Positions 45,201-57,031 of a DNA stretch of 64,000 nucleotides are shown one piece after another. Position 1 is the stretch's first letter. Every line of letters begins with the position of its first letter. The position numbers and the translations under genes were made by a program. The stretch lies in contig MU401463.1 of assembly GCA_022579005.1 (NCBI GenBank), forward strand, positions 1 to 64,000. Reading direction: 5' to 3'. Source of the stretch: Poronia punctata. Lineage: Eukaryota; Ascomycota; Sordariomycetes; Xylariales; Xylariaceae. The notes under the pieces were generated by a model. The model had not been told where the DNA came from. It saw only the letters and a list, made by a program, of their open reading frames with translations, and ran no database searches.

Positions 45201-46358
45201 TGGTACCAGACAGTTGTGTACCTACAACTAGGAACATAAGGTGTCTAGCACCTAAAATATCAGCCCACCTTCCCCCTTTGGGTCTGGCGTGTTATTTGGC
45301 AGTAACCAAACATGCTAATAACGTACAGCAGAGATCTGACTTTCCAGAGCTACGGTTGGGTGCTGTGGTTTAGGTGTGCTGGTTTTCCGGTACCTAGATT
45401 CTGTTGCAGGTAGGTACCACACCAAGGAATGTATTCTACGTGTATACCAGCCTCTCCAAACCTCCCAACTCCTCTGGCTTCTCTTCTCCTACCAGCACGC
45501 TCGCACACAGTCCTCTTCAGTGCTCCAGCGGTCCCACGATCCGTTGTTGTGCGAGGCCAGACTGGCGCATCGTCTCATTCTTCCATTTCTCCACGGTTAC
45601 CTTTAATTCTGTTTGTAGTCATCGTTTCCTGGCATTTCACTACCAATTGACGTCCACGCCCGTCCTAGGTATCCTGTTGCTCACCCAACAGTCCTGCACC
45701 TGTATGCAAAACAATCCAGGCATTTCACATCATAATCGATCAACTGCGTTCATACCGAGTCGCCCATTGCGCCCATTCCAGTCGGCAGCGAGCATCCAAT
45801 CTTTTACCTTTCTAGTGGATACACTCTTCACATAGCAGTCGAGACCTGATCCGACCCAAGATATTCCTTCCTAAGCGCGTTGACGTGGGCGGCACCTTCT
45901 TCAACTACACACTTTCTTTCAGTATCCAAGGAGCACAATCTTTGCGACAAAATTACAGCTACTTGCGCACATATTCTGCGTCTCGAGACCATCAACCTGA
46001 GTTATCTGTCGATCAGCGGCTGTTTACTTGCATTCACTCATTACCACTCACTCTCGAACAAATATTCCCACCTGGTTTAAGGCAACAACCACTATAGCTC
46101 GATCGCATTGTAGAGTTACAAATACAATTGCCAGGGATTTCCCTGTAGCGACCTACAGCCTGGGTGAACCCAATCGAGACACGACCATCTTGCAGGAATT
46201 ACAGCTCGTCCCAGACAAAAGCACAAAACAAACGGAATAGGTGGCCAGGTACAATAATGCTTCTGTGAAGGCCGAGTGTTTACTTTTACGAATGCGGATT
46301 AACCGGGTATTTGCCACCAATAATTTACGGGCACTCGTTACCACTCGCTAAATTCGCT
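42221..46358. other. Large gene-poor spacer, no gene supported
   Basis: About 4.1 kb with only short, mutually overlapping frames on both strands, none with a recognisable domain and several opening at non-ATG codons. Sequence composition is ordinary, not RIP-like. A pyrimidine-rich stretch from about 45440 to 45840 and the region up to 46358 may be promoter or long leader of the SH3 gene. No transposon ends, tandem repeats or RNA genes were recognised. Confidence 0.45.
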
Positions 46359-48281
46359 ATGGTCCCCAGACCAGAAGCCATGAGCTTCAGCTCGAGAAAC
46401 AACGTGGGATGGAGTACTAAGGGGCTAGTTGCATCGATAATACTTGCTTCGGCACCCTTGTCCATGGCACAAGATCGAGGGGCATGTATTCCTTTGTCAG
46501 GGACAAATACCTGCCGTGCATTTAGCTCTGCCTCCGTTTCGACAAACAAAAATGTCACAGATCTCTTGTAAGGATATGCCAGTCGGGGTAGTCAGTGTCA
46601 GGAATAGACACACATGGCAATGCTAACATGTCCCAAATAGTCCTTTCCTCTCTGCCGTCAAAGACGTTGATACATTCGACTCAGAATTGCTCCAATATGT
46701 TGCAGGGGCATGGCGAGACCGACAGTAAGCCTAGACAAATCTCATCAAGACTACAATATCTAACAGAACTCAAGGTACCAAACCCTCCTAGGATGTGGGC
46801 CAGTCAACCGGTCGAACAGCGACCTTTATGCGCGTTACAGCATATCGGTCCTTTGCAATGGCATTGTCCAGAACTCAATGCCATTATGCAATGTGCCAAC
46901 TGCTGACGCGCGGCCCTTGTGCGCCTCAGACTGCGCTCAGTTTGCCCTGAGTGAGGAGTATATCGTGGCTAATCCTGACCTATGTCCGCAACCCGGACCC
47001 AACGCCCAGCCACAGATTCGGTCAGACTTCGAGATCTGTGCTCTGCCAGCCGATGCCCTATCGCCCAAGAACTGTGTAGAGGCTAGCGCCAACGAACCAG
47101 ACAATTGCGGGTATGGGGACAGCACCTATGGTTTGTGCTCATATTGTGCTTCCGGTGGCATCAATTCCACAGACACGTGCTGTTATAACTCGAATGCGGA
47201 GAAGCTATGCGCAGGTGTGGTCCTACCTACCATAACGCCTAGCGAGAACTTCACGTCGGGACACCCAACTGCTACCAGTAGCCCTTCGCCTGTGCCCGGG
47301 AGCGGAACATCGAGCCATGGTCTTTCAGGTGGTGCCATTGCTGGCATCGTCATTGGTTCAGTAGCAGGCGCACTCCTAATAGCGGCGCTGCTATTCTTCT
47401 GCCTCCGACGCCGCCAGAGACAGGATTCGGAGAAGGACGGTGCTGTTTTCAACCAGCCATCTCCCTCTAGGAAAGGAGCGCATCACACACCGAACACGGT
47501 CTCAACGCCACCTCAGGGATATGAAGTGTTGCCTGGTGGCCGAATTGCTCGTATGTCTGCTTTAGAGGGGCATTCAGGAGCCTCGCCTTCACGGCCAGGT
47601 GGGTCGGCCCGTGGCACTTCGGCGGGATCGGCCGCCGTCGGTGCAGGTGCGGGTGCAGCTGCCGCTGCGGCTTTCATGGGAGGAAGAAGAAAAGTCGACA
47701 ACCAGTCTTCGTCTGATTCTTTCGGAGAGACTCTTCGATCGGAAGGTCGCTTTGGCGTTCTGCGTCCACCGCCCACCAACCCTCGTAGAAACGGCTCGCT
47801 TTCCAGCAGTTCCATGTTGGCGGGTGAAGATCCCCAATCACCTACTAGTGCGGGTGGGATGTCTTCGCCACAAGGCGTCAACAGCCAACAGTCAGAGCAG
47901 CTTCCGTTTTTCAAGGACTACTACTCTCAGGACGACATCAACCCAGGAGATCGCGTGGCTGTCCTGTGGGCGTACCAACCTCGGGCCAACGATGAGTTCG
48001 CTCTGGAGCGCGGCGACATGTTGAAGGTGGTGGGCATCTGGGATGACGGCTGGGCCACAGGTACTTTACTGGACGAGAGGGCTGACGAATGGGAGGCCCG
48101 GCGGCAGGCGCAGAGGGATAGTGGTGTCTCTAACGCCTCGGTCCGGGCCCGTGACATATCACCTCCAACCAGCGGCGAGATCAAAGCGTTCCCATTGGTC
48201 TGCGTGTGTGTCCCAGATCACTGGCGGAAGACGATCGAAGGAGACGGATCTACCGAGACTGGATCAAGCGCTCACCCGTGA
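46359..48281 (+). CDS. Single-pass plasma-membrane protein with cytoplasmic SH3 domain
   Basis: Three exons (46359-46567, 46641-46724, 46775-48281) give 599 residues. A signal sequence (LVASIILASAPLSMAQ, about 26-41) precedes a Cys-rich extracellular domain with sequons (for example CNVPTADARPLCASDCAQF and CGYGDSTYGLCSYC), then a Ser/Thr-rich stalk. A membrane helix GAIAGIVIGSVAGALLIAAL lies near 280-305, followed by RRRQRQ. The cytoplasmic part is disordered with an Ala/Gly run, then an SH3 domain near 491-550 (VAVLWAYQPRANDEFALERG, GIWDDGWATGTLL). The acceptor at 46774 is chosen because it gives QYQTLLGCG in frame; the next upstream AG leads to a stop. This layout resembles fungal Fus1/Sho1-type SH3 membrane proteins in polarity or cell-wall signalling. 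The role is inference. Confidence 0.85.
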
Positions 48282-48810
48282 AGCTTGACGACATGAAGGT
48301 ATTCGTGTTGCACTGCCTATGCACCTTCTTCCAACACCGCGAGTCCAATGTCCGTGATCGGGTCTTCGTGAAAAGAATATCGATAATCCATCCGCTTTCG
48401 TCGCACGGCTTATAGGAGCCAGGGTACGAGACAAGTCGCCACTGCCCGCTTCTCTAATTTTAATCGTCGTTGCCGCAACAGTCTTCGCTGCCATGGGTAC
48501 TTTGTTCACTTGAGATACGCGACTTCGGTACTTCGTATGGTGTTCCCATCCGGGTCCGTCAACTGGCAATATCTGACTAGGGTCTAGCATCGTTATTTCA
48601 TGATCTGTTCAGCATCTGGTCAAGTCGACATGCCTACTTTGGGTGTTATCCCGCTTCATCGTCTTCCATCTTTATCAAAATGCTTTGATGGCGCCTTTTT
48701 TCTCTTCTTATTAGATCTATATACCCCTTTTCAGTTCCAAAGGTGTTCTAGGGGTACATATCGTTTAGGGAAAGCAATGAGTGTATAGTTTTTATCTTTT
48801 TGTCTTTTAA

Positions 48811-48830
48811 GTTTGAGTTTGAGTTTGAGT
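48811..48830. repeat. GTTTGA tandem repeat
   Basis: About three and a half copies of GTTTGA in a row. A simple-sequence repeat with no assigned function. Confidence 0.8.
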
Positions 48831-49207
48831 TACTCGGGGAGTGCCGAGGATGGGGATGTGCAGACAAGGCGGTTATGCTATGAATAGTATAAAGAAATAC
48901 CTCTGCGAGGGCCGAGTTATGGCAAAGCAGAAGGAATTACCGGACGACAGGGGCGGAGACGAGCTTAAGACTGCACGTATGCATATGTGGTACGGTACAG
49001 GGCCGCCTCGGAGGTGAAATCCTCCCAACGCCCTTTTCCCCCAGAGTTTACCTAGCGTAGCGTAGTATATCACGAAAACCCTGATTCGAGGAATATCATA
49101 GATATTTTTGCAATTTTTGTTTTGATATGAAAAATGTGACAGTCATGATGCAGCGTGAATATTTAAGTAAGCCCTCTGAGAGGCAAGCGAACTACATCAC
49201 TCTCCGG

Positions 49208-49208
<1 letters not shown>

Positions 49209-49263
<55 letters not shown>
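49209..49263. repeat. (TG)n microsatellite
   Basis: An uninterrupted run of about 27 TG units just beyond the stop codon of the MFS gene, likely inside its 3' untranslated region (as CA repeats in the transcript). Such runs vary in length between strains. Confidence 0.95.
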
Positions 49264-49264
<1 letters not shown>

Positions 49265-49295
49265 TGTCTGCGTGTCTGTATGTTGATTTAGGAAT

Positions 49296-51028
49296 TTAGA
49301 TCCACTCCTGGATGGGTTCCCCTTGACGCTGGCTTGCGTCTAGCTCATCAACAGGGAACCTAGAGAACTTATATTCCTCGTCCTTTGTTTTGTCAATGTA
49401 AAGCGAGGTAACAAGTGCCGATACCAAGAGAAGAGCGGCGCAGAAGAGGAAGACGGATTGATGGGAACTTGCTAGGTATTTCACTAGTGTCAGTATTTTA
49501 CTGTTTATAGTGGAAAGAAGGAAAATCTGTCTCACTCACCACCATCCGCCATCCGCAAAGCAACAACAACAAAGACGAAAAGCGGAACGTTCATAAGCCC
49601 GTATATCCTCGCCCTTGCCCCGTCCGATACCATCGTCCCGCGCTGCCACGCTACGCTGGGCACGTATACGCCGTTACAGGCTTCCAGGACGAGGAAGGCG
49701 ATGTATAGGGTTTTTTCGTTTGGGGTGGTTGAGGCGAGGGCGAAGCTTGCTGCGCTGAGGAGGAGGGATAGTTTTAGGAGTTGGGTTGGTGTTGTTGTTA
49801 GTTTTGTTGCAATGGATTGATTCTCCTGAGTCGTGGTTGGGCTTGCGGTTGCAGTTGCGGTTAATTTGTTGAATGATAATGCGCCCAGAACCATTATGGC
49901 CATGAATGAGGCGAAAATCACACCGTGGGGAATGATACTTTCCGAGGTCGGGTCTGGATCGTGTGCGGATTGAAGGGTTGAGGGCCAGAAGAACATGAAG
50001 AGGAATATTGTTCCTTCGTAACTGCTGGATATGAAGCTCATGGCCCATATTTGTAGATCCCATGTTCTTGGTGGTGTTTTTTCGTCATCGAGTGGGAGCT
50101 CGTTTTTGTTGTTGTTTGAGCTGTTGGTCCCGTAGTTCTCGTTCCATGTTCGTATCATTAGGATGGCGGCTGTGATGTTTAGAGTCTATATATAGGTTGG
50201 TATGTCAGATGGAGAGGAGATGTACGAGGAGAGGATATATCTTGGATGAAATACTTACTACGCCCAAAAGAAAAGGATGAATCTTCGATCCCAAAGCTAG
50301 AACAACGCAATGTCCGAGAACTCCGGCAAAGATAGCAGTGACGCATTTCGCCGTCGTCATTACACTAAACAAGACTTCCAACGAGACCTTACCACCACCA
50401 CTACTGCTACTACTACCAATGTTATTATACTCGGCAACCATCCAACTCTCAAAAACCGTCCAAAGTAAAGAAAGTCCCACCCCAGCTAGACATCTACCAG
50501 CCACAAGAACGGATAGTGTATCAAAGCAAACGGATAATGCGGCGATCGAGTGCACGATGCAAAAAGCTAGACATGCGTTCCGACGTCCGAATCTATCGGC
50601 TAGATATCCTGTGAATGGCGCCGAGACGGCTGCTGCCGCGTAAGTGGTTATGTAGAGAGTTGCTATCGTCTCTTCAGAGAGGGATTTCTCGTCCCGGAGG
50701 AGGGGGTAGAGGAATGGGCTCTAAGAAGACGAGAATGTCAGTTTGCTTTCTTCGTCACTTTTGAGGTAGTTGAGTAATTATATACCTGAAGCCATTCAGA
50801 CCCGACCACGAGGAGATACACCCGCAAAAAGACTTTTTGAAATTGTCGGGCGTCGTCATCAATTAGATCTGGATCTGGATCGACATGTTGCTTCTCGTCT
50901 CCTGGTGTCACGGTCGCCCTGCTTGATCGTCGTCGTCGTAGTAGTGTTGAGATCTTGTCCTTGCCCGCAACGACGGCGACGATGGGTATGAGGACTAGAA
51001 GGCCCGTCCAATAGATGTCAATACCCAT
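49296..51028 (-). CDS. MFS transporter, MFSD5 / molybdate-anion transporter type
   Basis: Four minus-strand exons, 51028-50786, 50720-50259, 50185-49540 and 49471-49296, give 508 residues from ATG 51028. The N-terminal helix (YWTGLLVLIPIVAVVAG) and a basic loop precede YLLVVGSEWLQSPFLYPLL. The MFS signature between helices 2 and 3 is GYLADRFGRRNACL. Then come GRCLAGVGLSLLWTVFESWM and, in the second half, SFISSSYEGTIFLFMFFWPS, which is characteristic of the MFSD5 family (algal and human members transport molybdate). About twelve helices in all. Molybdate uptake is inference from the family. The Asn-rich loop (NSSNNNKNE) and a Thr-rich loop are low-complexity inserts. Introns are canonical (65-73 nt) and keep frame. 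Confidence 0.9.
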
Positions 51029-51674
51029 TTTCCTTTTGCCTTTCCGTTCATGTAGAAATGCTGATTCTTGCCTCTATTTTGTGCCGGTCAGAAGAAGTGA
51101 TGGTAGGAAAAGTAGAAAAGTAGTGACCCAACTTGCGGCTATACCTAAGTTGTAATTCCCCTTTTTCACACACGCGTTTTCTGAGTCACGACATCACATT
51201 CCGAGAATCTATATCATTGCATTTTAATCTCCTGTCCGGTTTTAAATAGGCGAGTCCGTGGCTGGCCGCAAAATTGGGCTAGCATTTTGAGCATTTTATA
51301 GTCTAATGTTTTGTCTCTCCTTGGAGGGACGGATGAAGGTAGGTTAGGGGATTGTCTCATGCCTCATTCCTTACCATTTGTCAACGATAGGGACGTTGTA
51401 GGTAAGGAGTTCATTGTGCCACATCTCTACTTGAAATAGTGATAGCATAAGAGAAGAAAAAGGATGCAAGGAGACAAATACCCCTATAACTGGTAATGCC
51501 GTCGAATTAGTAGGTACTCACTACTCGTATATCAACTTGGTTACATACACATGACCCCAAGGTTGCACCGACCACCCGGAATTGAGATGTTTAAGATGGC
51601 TTCATGAAAGACACAATCGACAAGTAAAGTAGACAGCGTCTTGAAATGCAATAAATATGGGTATATTATTTCCT
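51029..51674. other. Intergenic spacer
   Basis: Between the MFS start and the SSF1 stop, both on the minus strand. It should hold the MFS promoter. No gene seen. Confidence 0.5.
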
Positions 51675-53128
51675 TCATGAGCCGGCAATCTCCTGTCTCT
51701 CGTCCTCCCACTCATCCTCGTCCATATTCTCATTCAGAGCTTCTTCACCGTCTCCGGCCAGTCCTTCACTATCCATCTCATCCTCTTCCATCATCTCATC
51801 AAACAGATCACTATTGTTACCGTCGAACTCTTCGTCCTCTTCCTCATCTTCACCATCCTTCTTGGCGCCTTTACCGCCTTTAGCCGCCTTCTCTTTCCTT
51901 TTCTTTTCAACATTCTCTTTCTGTTCTTTCCTCCTTGCTTCTTTCTCTTTTAACCGAGTCTCCCATCGTTTCTCTAGCTCTTGCACCTCCGCCTTGGACT
52001 TATGGATATGCTCGTGCCAGAGAATCTTGCCTGAGCAGAGGCCTTCCTCCACTTTCGTCATGCGCAATCTCATACGCGGTCCCAGCTCGACTAGTTTGAC
52101 TTTGCGGCGTTCTACCCGCTCGTCCTCGACCTCTTCTTCATTTTCACGGGCAGCACGGGCCTTGCTGGAGTGTACTTTTCGGGGCGCATCTTCCAATACT
52201 TCGACCTCGGCATCGGTGTCCATTTCACTTCCACTTGTGCCACCATCTGTCATGTAGCCCTCGCCGTTTTCACCGCCAATCATAAAATCGGAGATATCCT
52301 CCAGCTTGCCAAGATTCGGCACACCTCCTTTGCGGCCACTCATGAGCTTTTCTGCAGCATTGAGCCTCCGAAGGGGCCTCGAGATGCCGGCAGGTTTGGT
52401 GGTGATGGCGTAATGCCGGAAATTTAAGACAAATGCGCCATCATCCTTATCGGTAGCCGGCTCTCTGTTCAGCATGAGAACTCGTCTTATCGTCCTGAGC
52501 GGGGTTGTCTGTGGGTTTATGCGAGGGAACATGGATTGGAAAATAGTGGTTGTAAGTGACTCGAGATGCTTAGGGACCGGGCTATTGGCATCAGCACCCG
52601 GTGTAGTGATGTTATTCATGATTAACTACAATAAGCGCAAATGTTAGCAGGGCAATCCGGAACGAGTAACTTTGTGGATATCCATACCAATGGAGATGTG
52701 GTGTATTCCTTTCCACCGCCCAAGGGACGTCGTTGAGCACGGCGTATGTCCTTGCACAGCGAATACTTTTCGACCCGGAAATGTAAAGTAGGACCCCGAG
52801 GGGTTGTGCATATCCTGAGATTCGTATTGCCAGACTCGGACCGAGAGAAGAGCATGAGGTGTGTGACGCCTAACGGCCCAGTCATGGTGACATAGTCTCT
52901 CAGCCGATTTGCGCGCCGTTCCTTCAAACGACTGGCAGTGCCAGGTTCCATAACCGACCGCACATCTTTGGCCAATTGACTGACACTAGAACCAACTTCA
53001 CCGGCCCCTATACGAATTACCATGCTCTTCGGGTCTTGCGCCGCCGAGCGACCCGTCGGGGGAGCCGCCTTGTGCTTGGGATTCGATGCGCCCACATGGG
53101 TGCGCTTTTTCGTACGAGGCTTCGCCAT
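51675..53128 (-). CDS. SSF1: Ribosome-biogenesis protein Ssf1 (Brix domain, Peter Pan homologue)
   Basis: Two minus-strand exons, 53128-52688 and 52625-51675, give 463 residues. The start MAKPRTKKRTHVGAS is typical of fungal Ssf1. The Brix domain spans about 30-260: SMVIRIGAGEVGSSVSQLAKDVRSVMEPGTA, then DYVTMTGPLGVTHLMLFSRS, LHFRVEKYSLCKDIRR, PLLIMNN at the splice junction, and DDGAFVLNFRHYAIT. The C-terminal third is highly charged with long Lys/Glu and Asp/Glu runs and ends DEWEDERQEIAGS. Ssf1 binds pre-60S particles in the nucleolus with Rrp14/Rrp15 and is needed for 27S pre-rRNA processing. It is divergent from RRP3. Confidence 0.95.
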
Positions 53129-53667
53129 GATGGGCGATTTTCGGGTTAAATTGGTGCAATTCGGTAGCTCTGCCTCGTTCGCAGAGATGGGATTCGTAGG
53201 TCTACTATATGTAGAGAGACTGTTGAAGTTCTAAGCGCAGCTACAAAAAGCTGGCTGTATGTTTCTGAAGATTGTACGCTGGGGAAAAAATAGTAGAATG
53301 ATAAGCCTCGATAACATTCTCGGGGCCCACTATCCCACCTCCAAGGTGCTGAGTGGAGCTATATGCAGTGCAACCCACCCACCTAAGGTAGGGTCTCAGC
53401 CAATAGATCTGGCCATTGTCTATACGTCTCCGCTAAAATTTTGAAATCGGAAGCTTAACTTTTTCTCTTGGCGGGGAGCGCCTTGCGACTCCAAGCCAGC
53501 TGCAAGTCTGATCCTCGAATTTGTTATCTCATCCAGAATTATATTCAACGTTCCGCTTTCGAATACCGTCTCCGACTAGAACTGCCAGCGCAAGCATTAA
53601 GACAACAAAGAAAAATATTGACCTGCGAATACGGTCGACAGTAACAGTCGAAAAGAAAGTGCCCGGT
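53129..53667. promoter_or_regulatory. Divergent promoter region SSF1 / RRP3
   Basis: 539 bp between the two start codons. It contains an AAAATTTT core followed by GAAAT (53435-53447), similar to the yeast ribosomal RNA processing element, and a CCAAT box (53400-53404). Assignment of the first motif is by likeness to yeast only. Confidence 0.5.
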
Positions 53668-55784
53668 ATGGCGCCTTTAGCTAAGAAACGGCGGGTATCC
53701 AAGTCTGAAAGTGATAAGCCCGAAAAGAAAGAAAAGAAAGAGAAGAAGGAAAAGAAGGAAAAGAGAGAAAAGGCCCAAAAGGTCCAAAAGCCCGAACCGA
53801 TCGAAGACGCCGAAGATAGCCACAGCGACGATGAGGCTCCTCAGGAGCCAACAGAAGCACCCGAAGACTCGAGCACTCTAGACGAAGAGGGATCTCCTGC
53901 CGCCGATAACGATGCGCCCGACGCACCTGACGCTCCCAGGAAGACGTTTAAGGAATTGGTAGGCTCTATATTGCTCTTGCGAAACCGTTGGTCTATTGGT
54001 CTAACCATGCGCCATCCGTGACAGGGCATTGTCGATAGTATTTGTGACGCCTGCGCTTCGCTCAAATATACTCATGCCACTCCAATTCAAGAGAAATCCA
54101 TCCCTCATGCCCTTGCTGGAAGAGATATAATCGGTCTAGCCGAAACTGGTTCCGGAAAGAGTACGATTTCTCGACTTTTGATTCTCTAAAAACATCATAG
54201 CAAGCGCTAACTTCGTGGTGTCGTAGCCGCTGCTTTCGTGCTGCCCATCCTTCAGTCTCTACTCGAGCGTCCATCACCCCTCTACGCGTTAATTCTGGCG
54301 CCTACCCGTGAGCTGGCTCAACAAATTGGTCAGGCCGTAGACGCACTAGGGTCAACGATATCCGTCCGGAGTTGTACTATTGTGGGTGGATTGGATATGG
54401 TCGCTCAAGGGATCGCCCTAGGCAAGAAGCCTCATATCGTTGTTGCCACGCCGGGTCGTCTCCTTGATCACCTGGAGAAGACAAAGGGGTTCAAGTTGAA
54501 CAATCTCAAGTATCTGGTCATCGACGAGGCCGACAGATTGCTTGACATGGACTTTGGACCAGTTCTGGACAAGCTGCTGAAATTCGTTCCAAGAGAAAGT
54601 GAGTTTAACAATGCGCCAGGGCTTTCTGCCACGTTGGCATGTTTATTGGGCATTTACTTACTGTGATATCGTGCAGGGAGAACTTTCTTATTTTCGGCTA
54701 CCATGAGCTCCAAGGTAAGTAATCCTGTTGCTGACGGCGAATACAGCTCATTAACTCTGTACAATAGGTGGAAAGTCTACAGCGTGCGAGTCTGCGTGAT
54801 CCGGTTCGCGTCTCGGTGTCCGTGAGCAAATACCAAACAGTGTCTACCCTAAAACAATTTTACGTATGGTCACCTCATCATCTATCCATAACTCTAGGAA
54901 CGAGGCTGCCAAGCACCCTTTTTACTACAGATCACTAACGTATGCTTGCGATAGCTCTTCATACCGCACGCTTTCAAGGATTTCTATCTCATCTTCCTTC
55001 TAAACGAGTTTGTCGGTAGAAGTACAATCATATTCACCAGGACTGTATACGAAGCTCAACGAATATCCATCATGATCCGCCAGTTGGGCTTCAAGGCGAT
55101 CCCTCTTCACGGTATGTTATGTGTGCTTCTACCCCCTAACCCCTTTCCCCCCCCCAGCCATCCTCTAGCGTTCCCCTGAATATTAGTACTGACTTAGTAC
55201 AGGACAACTGTCACAATCTGCCCGTCTAGGAGCGCTGAATAAATTCAAGAGTAACGCGAGGGATATTATGGTTGCTACGGATGTCGCCGCAAGAGGTCTT
55301 GATATTCCCAGTGTTGACTTGGTCCTGAATTATGATCGTAAGTGTCATTGTCACCCTATTCTATAAGCATTCCCTACTTTCGAGAAACTACCCCTATTCA
55401 CCTTGACACGGAGGCGATGCTAACAGAAACAATACAGTTCCTGGTGATAGCAAAACTTATATCCACAGAGTCGGTCGTACCGCCCGAGCCGGAAAGTCCG
55501 GCCAAGCCGTCTCGATCGTCACCCAGTACGATATCGAGGTATACAAGAGAATCGAGGCGGCCTTGGGCATAAAGCTACCCGAGTTCCCAACATCGCGTGA
55601 CGAGGTGATGGTCTTCCGACAACGCACAGAAGAGGCCCAGAGACATTCTCGAAACGAGATGAAGAGTCTGATGGACGACAGAGGAAACAAGGGATCTATT
55701 CTCAGCGGTCGCCGTGCCGGCAAGAGTGCTACCGGCAGCGGTGGTAAGAGGCGACGGGATAACATGGATCATGAAGAGGTTTGA
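53668..55784 (+). CDS. RRP3: DEAD-box ATP-dependent RNA helicase Rrp3 (DDX47)
   Basis: Eight exons (53668-53958, 54025-54160, 54227-54598, 54677-54714, 54768-54863, 54955-55111, 55203-55337, 55438-55784) give 523 residues. An N-terminal Lys/Glu-repetitive region ([19 protein letters not shown]) and an acidic linker precede the helicase core: Q motif [18 protein letters not shown] (about 135-142, split by intron 2), [24 protein letters not shown] at 242-245, FLFSATMSS, then [18 protein letters not shown] and [13 protein letters not shown]. The C-terminus is basic. Rrp3 acts in early cleavage of the 35S pre-rRNA for 18S rRNA. Seven introns make this the most intron-rich gene here; exon 4 is only 38 nt. 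AATAAA occurs 2 bp past the stop and again at 55801. Confidence 0.95.
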
Positions 55785-57031
55785 GAATAAATGTCTTTTT
55801 AATAAAGCCAGGCCAACTTACGATACCACATAGAATTAAAAGCGAAGGAATAATTGGCCTTGATGCGCTTGTCGCTCTTGTCTTTGTTGATTTTTCGCTA
55901 TTACCTACCCCTACTATCATTCGACCTCTTAGTCTCCTTGACAATTGAAGAGGAAAGGGAGGTTAAATATGTCCCAAAACGTATCTATCAATCCAACCAA
56001 GTTTTTTTTTTTTTGTAACTTGCGATATGCGAAAAAGAGGAGGGCATAGGAGAATTGAGTTTGTTCACTTTTGCTCGCCTCTTTTAAACCAAAACAAATA
56101 TAGCGCGTCTACATTGCTTGCTTGCTTCCATTCCCCTCCCTTTCCCCTTTACTGCATCTAACAGCTCAATTAATCAAGCAATCTCTTTTTCAGACGATGT
56201 TAATCCATTTACCCAGGCACCGTACTGACAACCCAAGCAGTGAAATCTTTTTTTTTAAAAAAAAGATGCACGATACATACGCGTAGATATAAGCTGTCAG
56301 GTAGGTACCTAGGCCGCAACAATGGGCCGCAGAACATTTTGGCCAACTGCCCATGGTACTGACAGTGGCCGGCCGAACATAAAGTAAGGTAAGTACAAAA
56401 CAAAAATGAAAGCGTGGGGGGTTTTATGTAGTTTGGGGTTTGGTTGGGTTATTCTTGTGGGGTTATTTCTCTGCGAATGAGATTATATACATGTAGGTTA
56501 TAATATGGAAATAAGAATGGTTTCTTACTCTCGTCTTTTTCAAATCCCATCTCATAAAATTCAAAGGCTGTATATCATATCGGGTAGGTTTGGCAATACT
56601 CAAAGCTGTTTCTTGCGCCACGGTCGGAGTAGAGGATTGCGGTCAGGTTCTACCTAACCTAGCGTACTTCACTTGGCAGCAGGTACCTATTATCAGCCGC
56701 AGCTACGACTACGAGTATATGTTCTTGCCGAGTTCACTGGTGCTTGACTGTGTAGGTTAGGTATTCGCGGGCAATTGTCATCTTTCCGGTTTTAGATACG
56801 AGTCGACATATTGCCAGGACTTGTTTTCGTCTGCGTCTTCATATTCGGTCATACACCCAGGAAGTGTCTATGCAATTGGTCGCAGATTCACAATGGATAG
56901 GAGGTGGGATTAATGAACATAACTTTTCGACTACATGGAGATCCAACGTATTATGACCCAAGAACGCTTGGGTGGATGTATGAAGGAAGTTGGACCAACC
57001 GAGGCTGCACTAAAGAAGGTCGAGACCGGCA
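55785..57031. other. Convergent 3' spacer
   Basis: Between the ends of RRP3 (+) and the acidic-protein gene (-). It contains poly-T/poly-A runs (about 56001 and 56249-56264) and GGTAGGTACCTAGG near 56300. No gene seen. Confidence 0.5.

Larger units (their letters stand above)
48282..49295. other. Convergent 3' spacer
   Basis: Lies between the ends of the SH3 gene (+) and the MFS transporter (-). It contains two short tandem repeats listed separately. No gene seen. Confidence 0.5.

Noticed and set aside
45404..45835. 143-codon ORF upstream of the SH3 gene
   Set aside because: Pyrimidine-rich low-information translation overlapping two other frames; more likely leader or promoter DNA.
46761..46774. 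Acceptor AACAG at 46766 for exon 3 of the SH3 gene
   Set aside because: It leads to an in-frame stop within 25 bases; the acceptor at 46774 keeps the frame and gives QYQTLLGCG.
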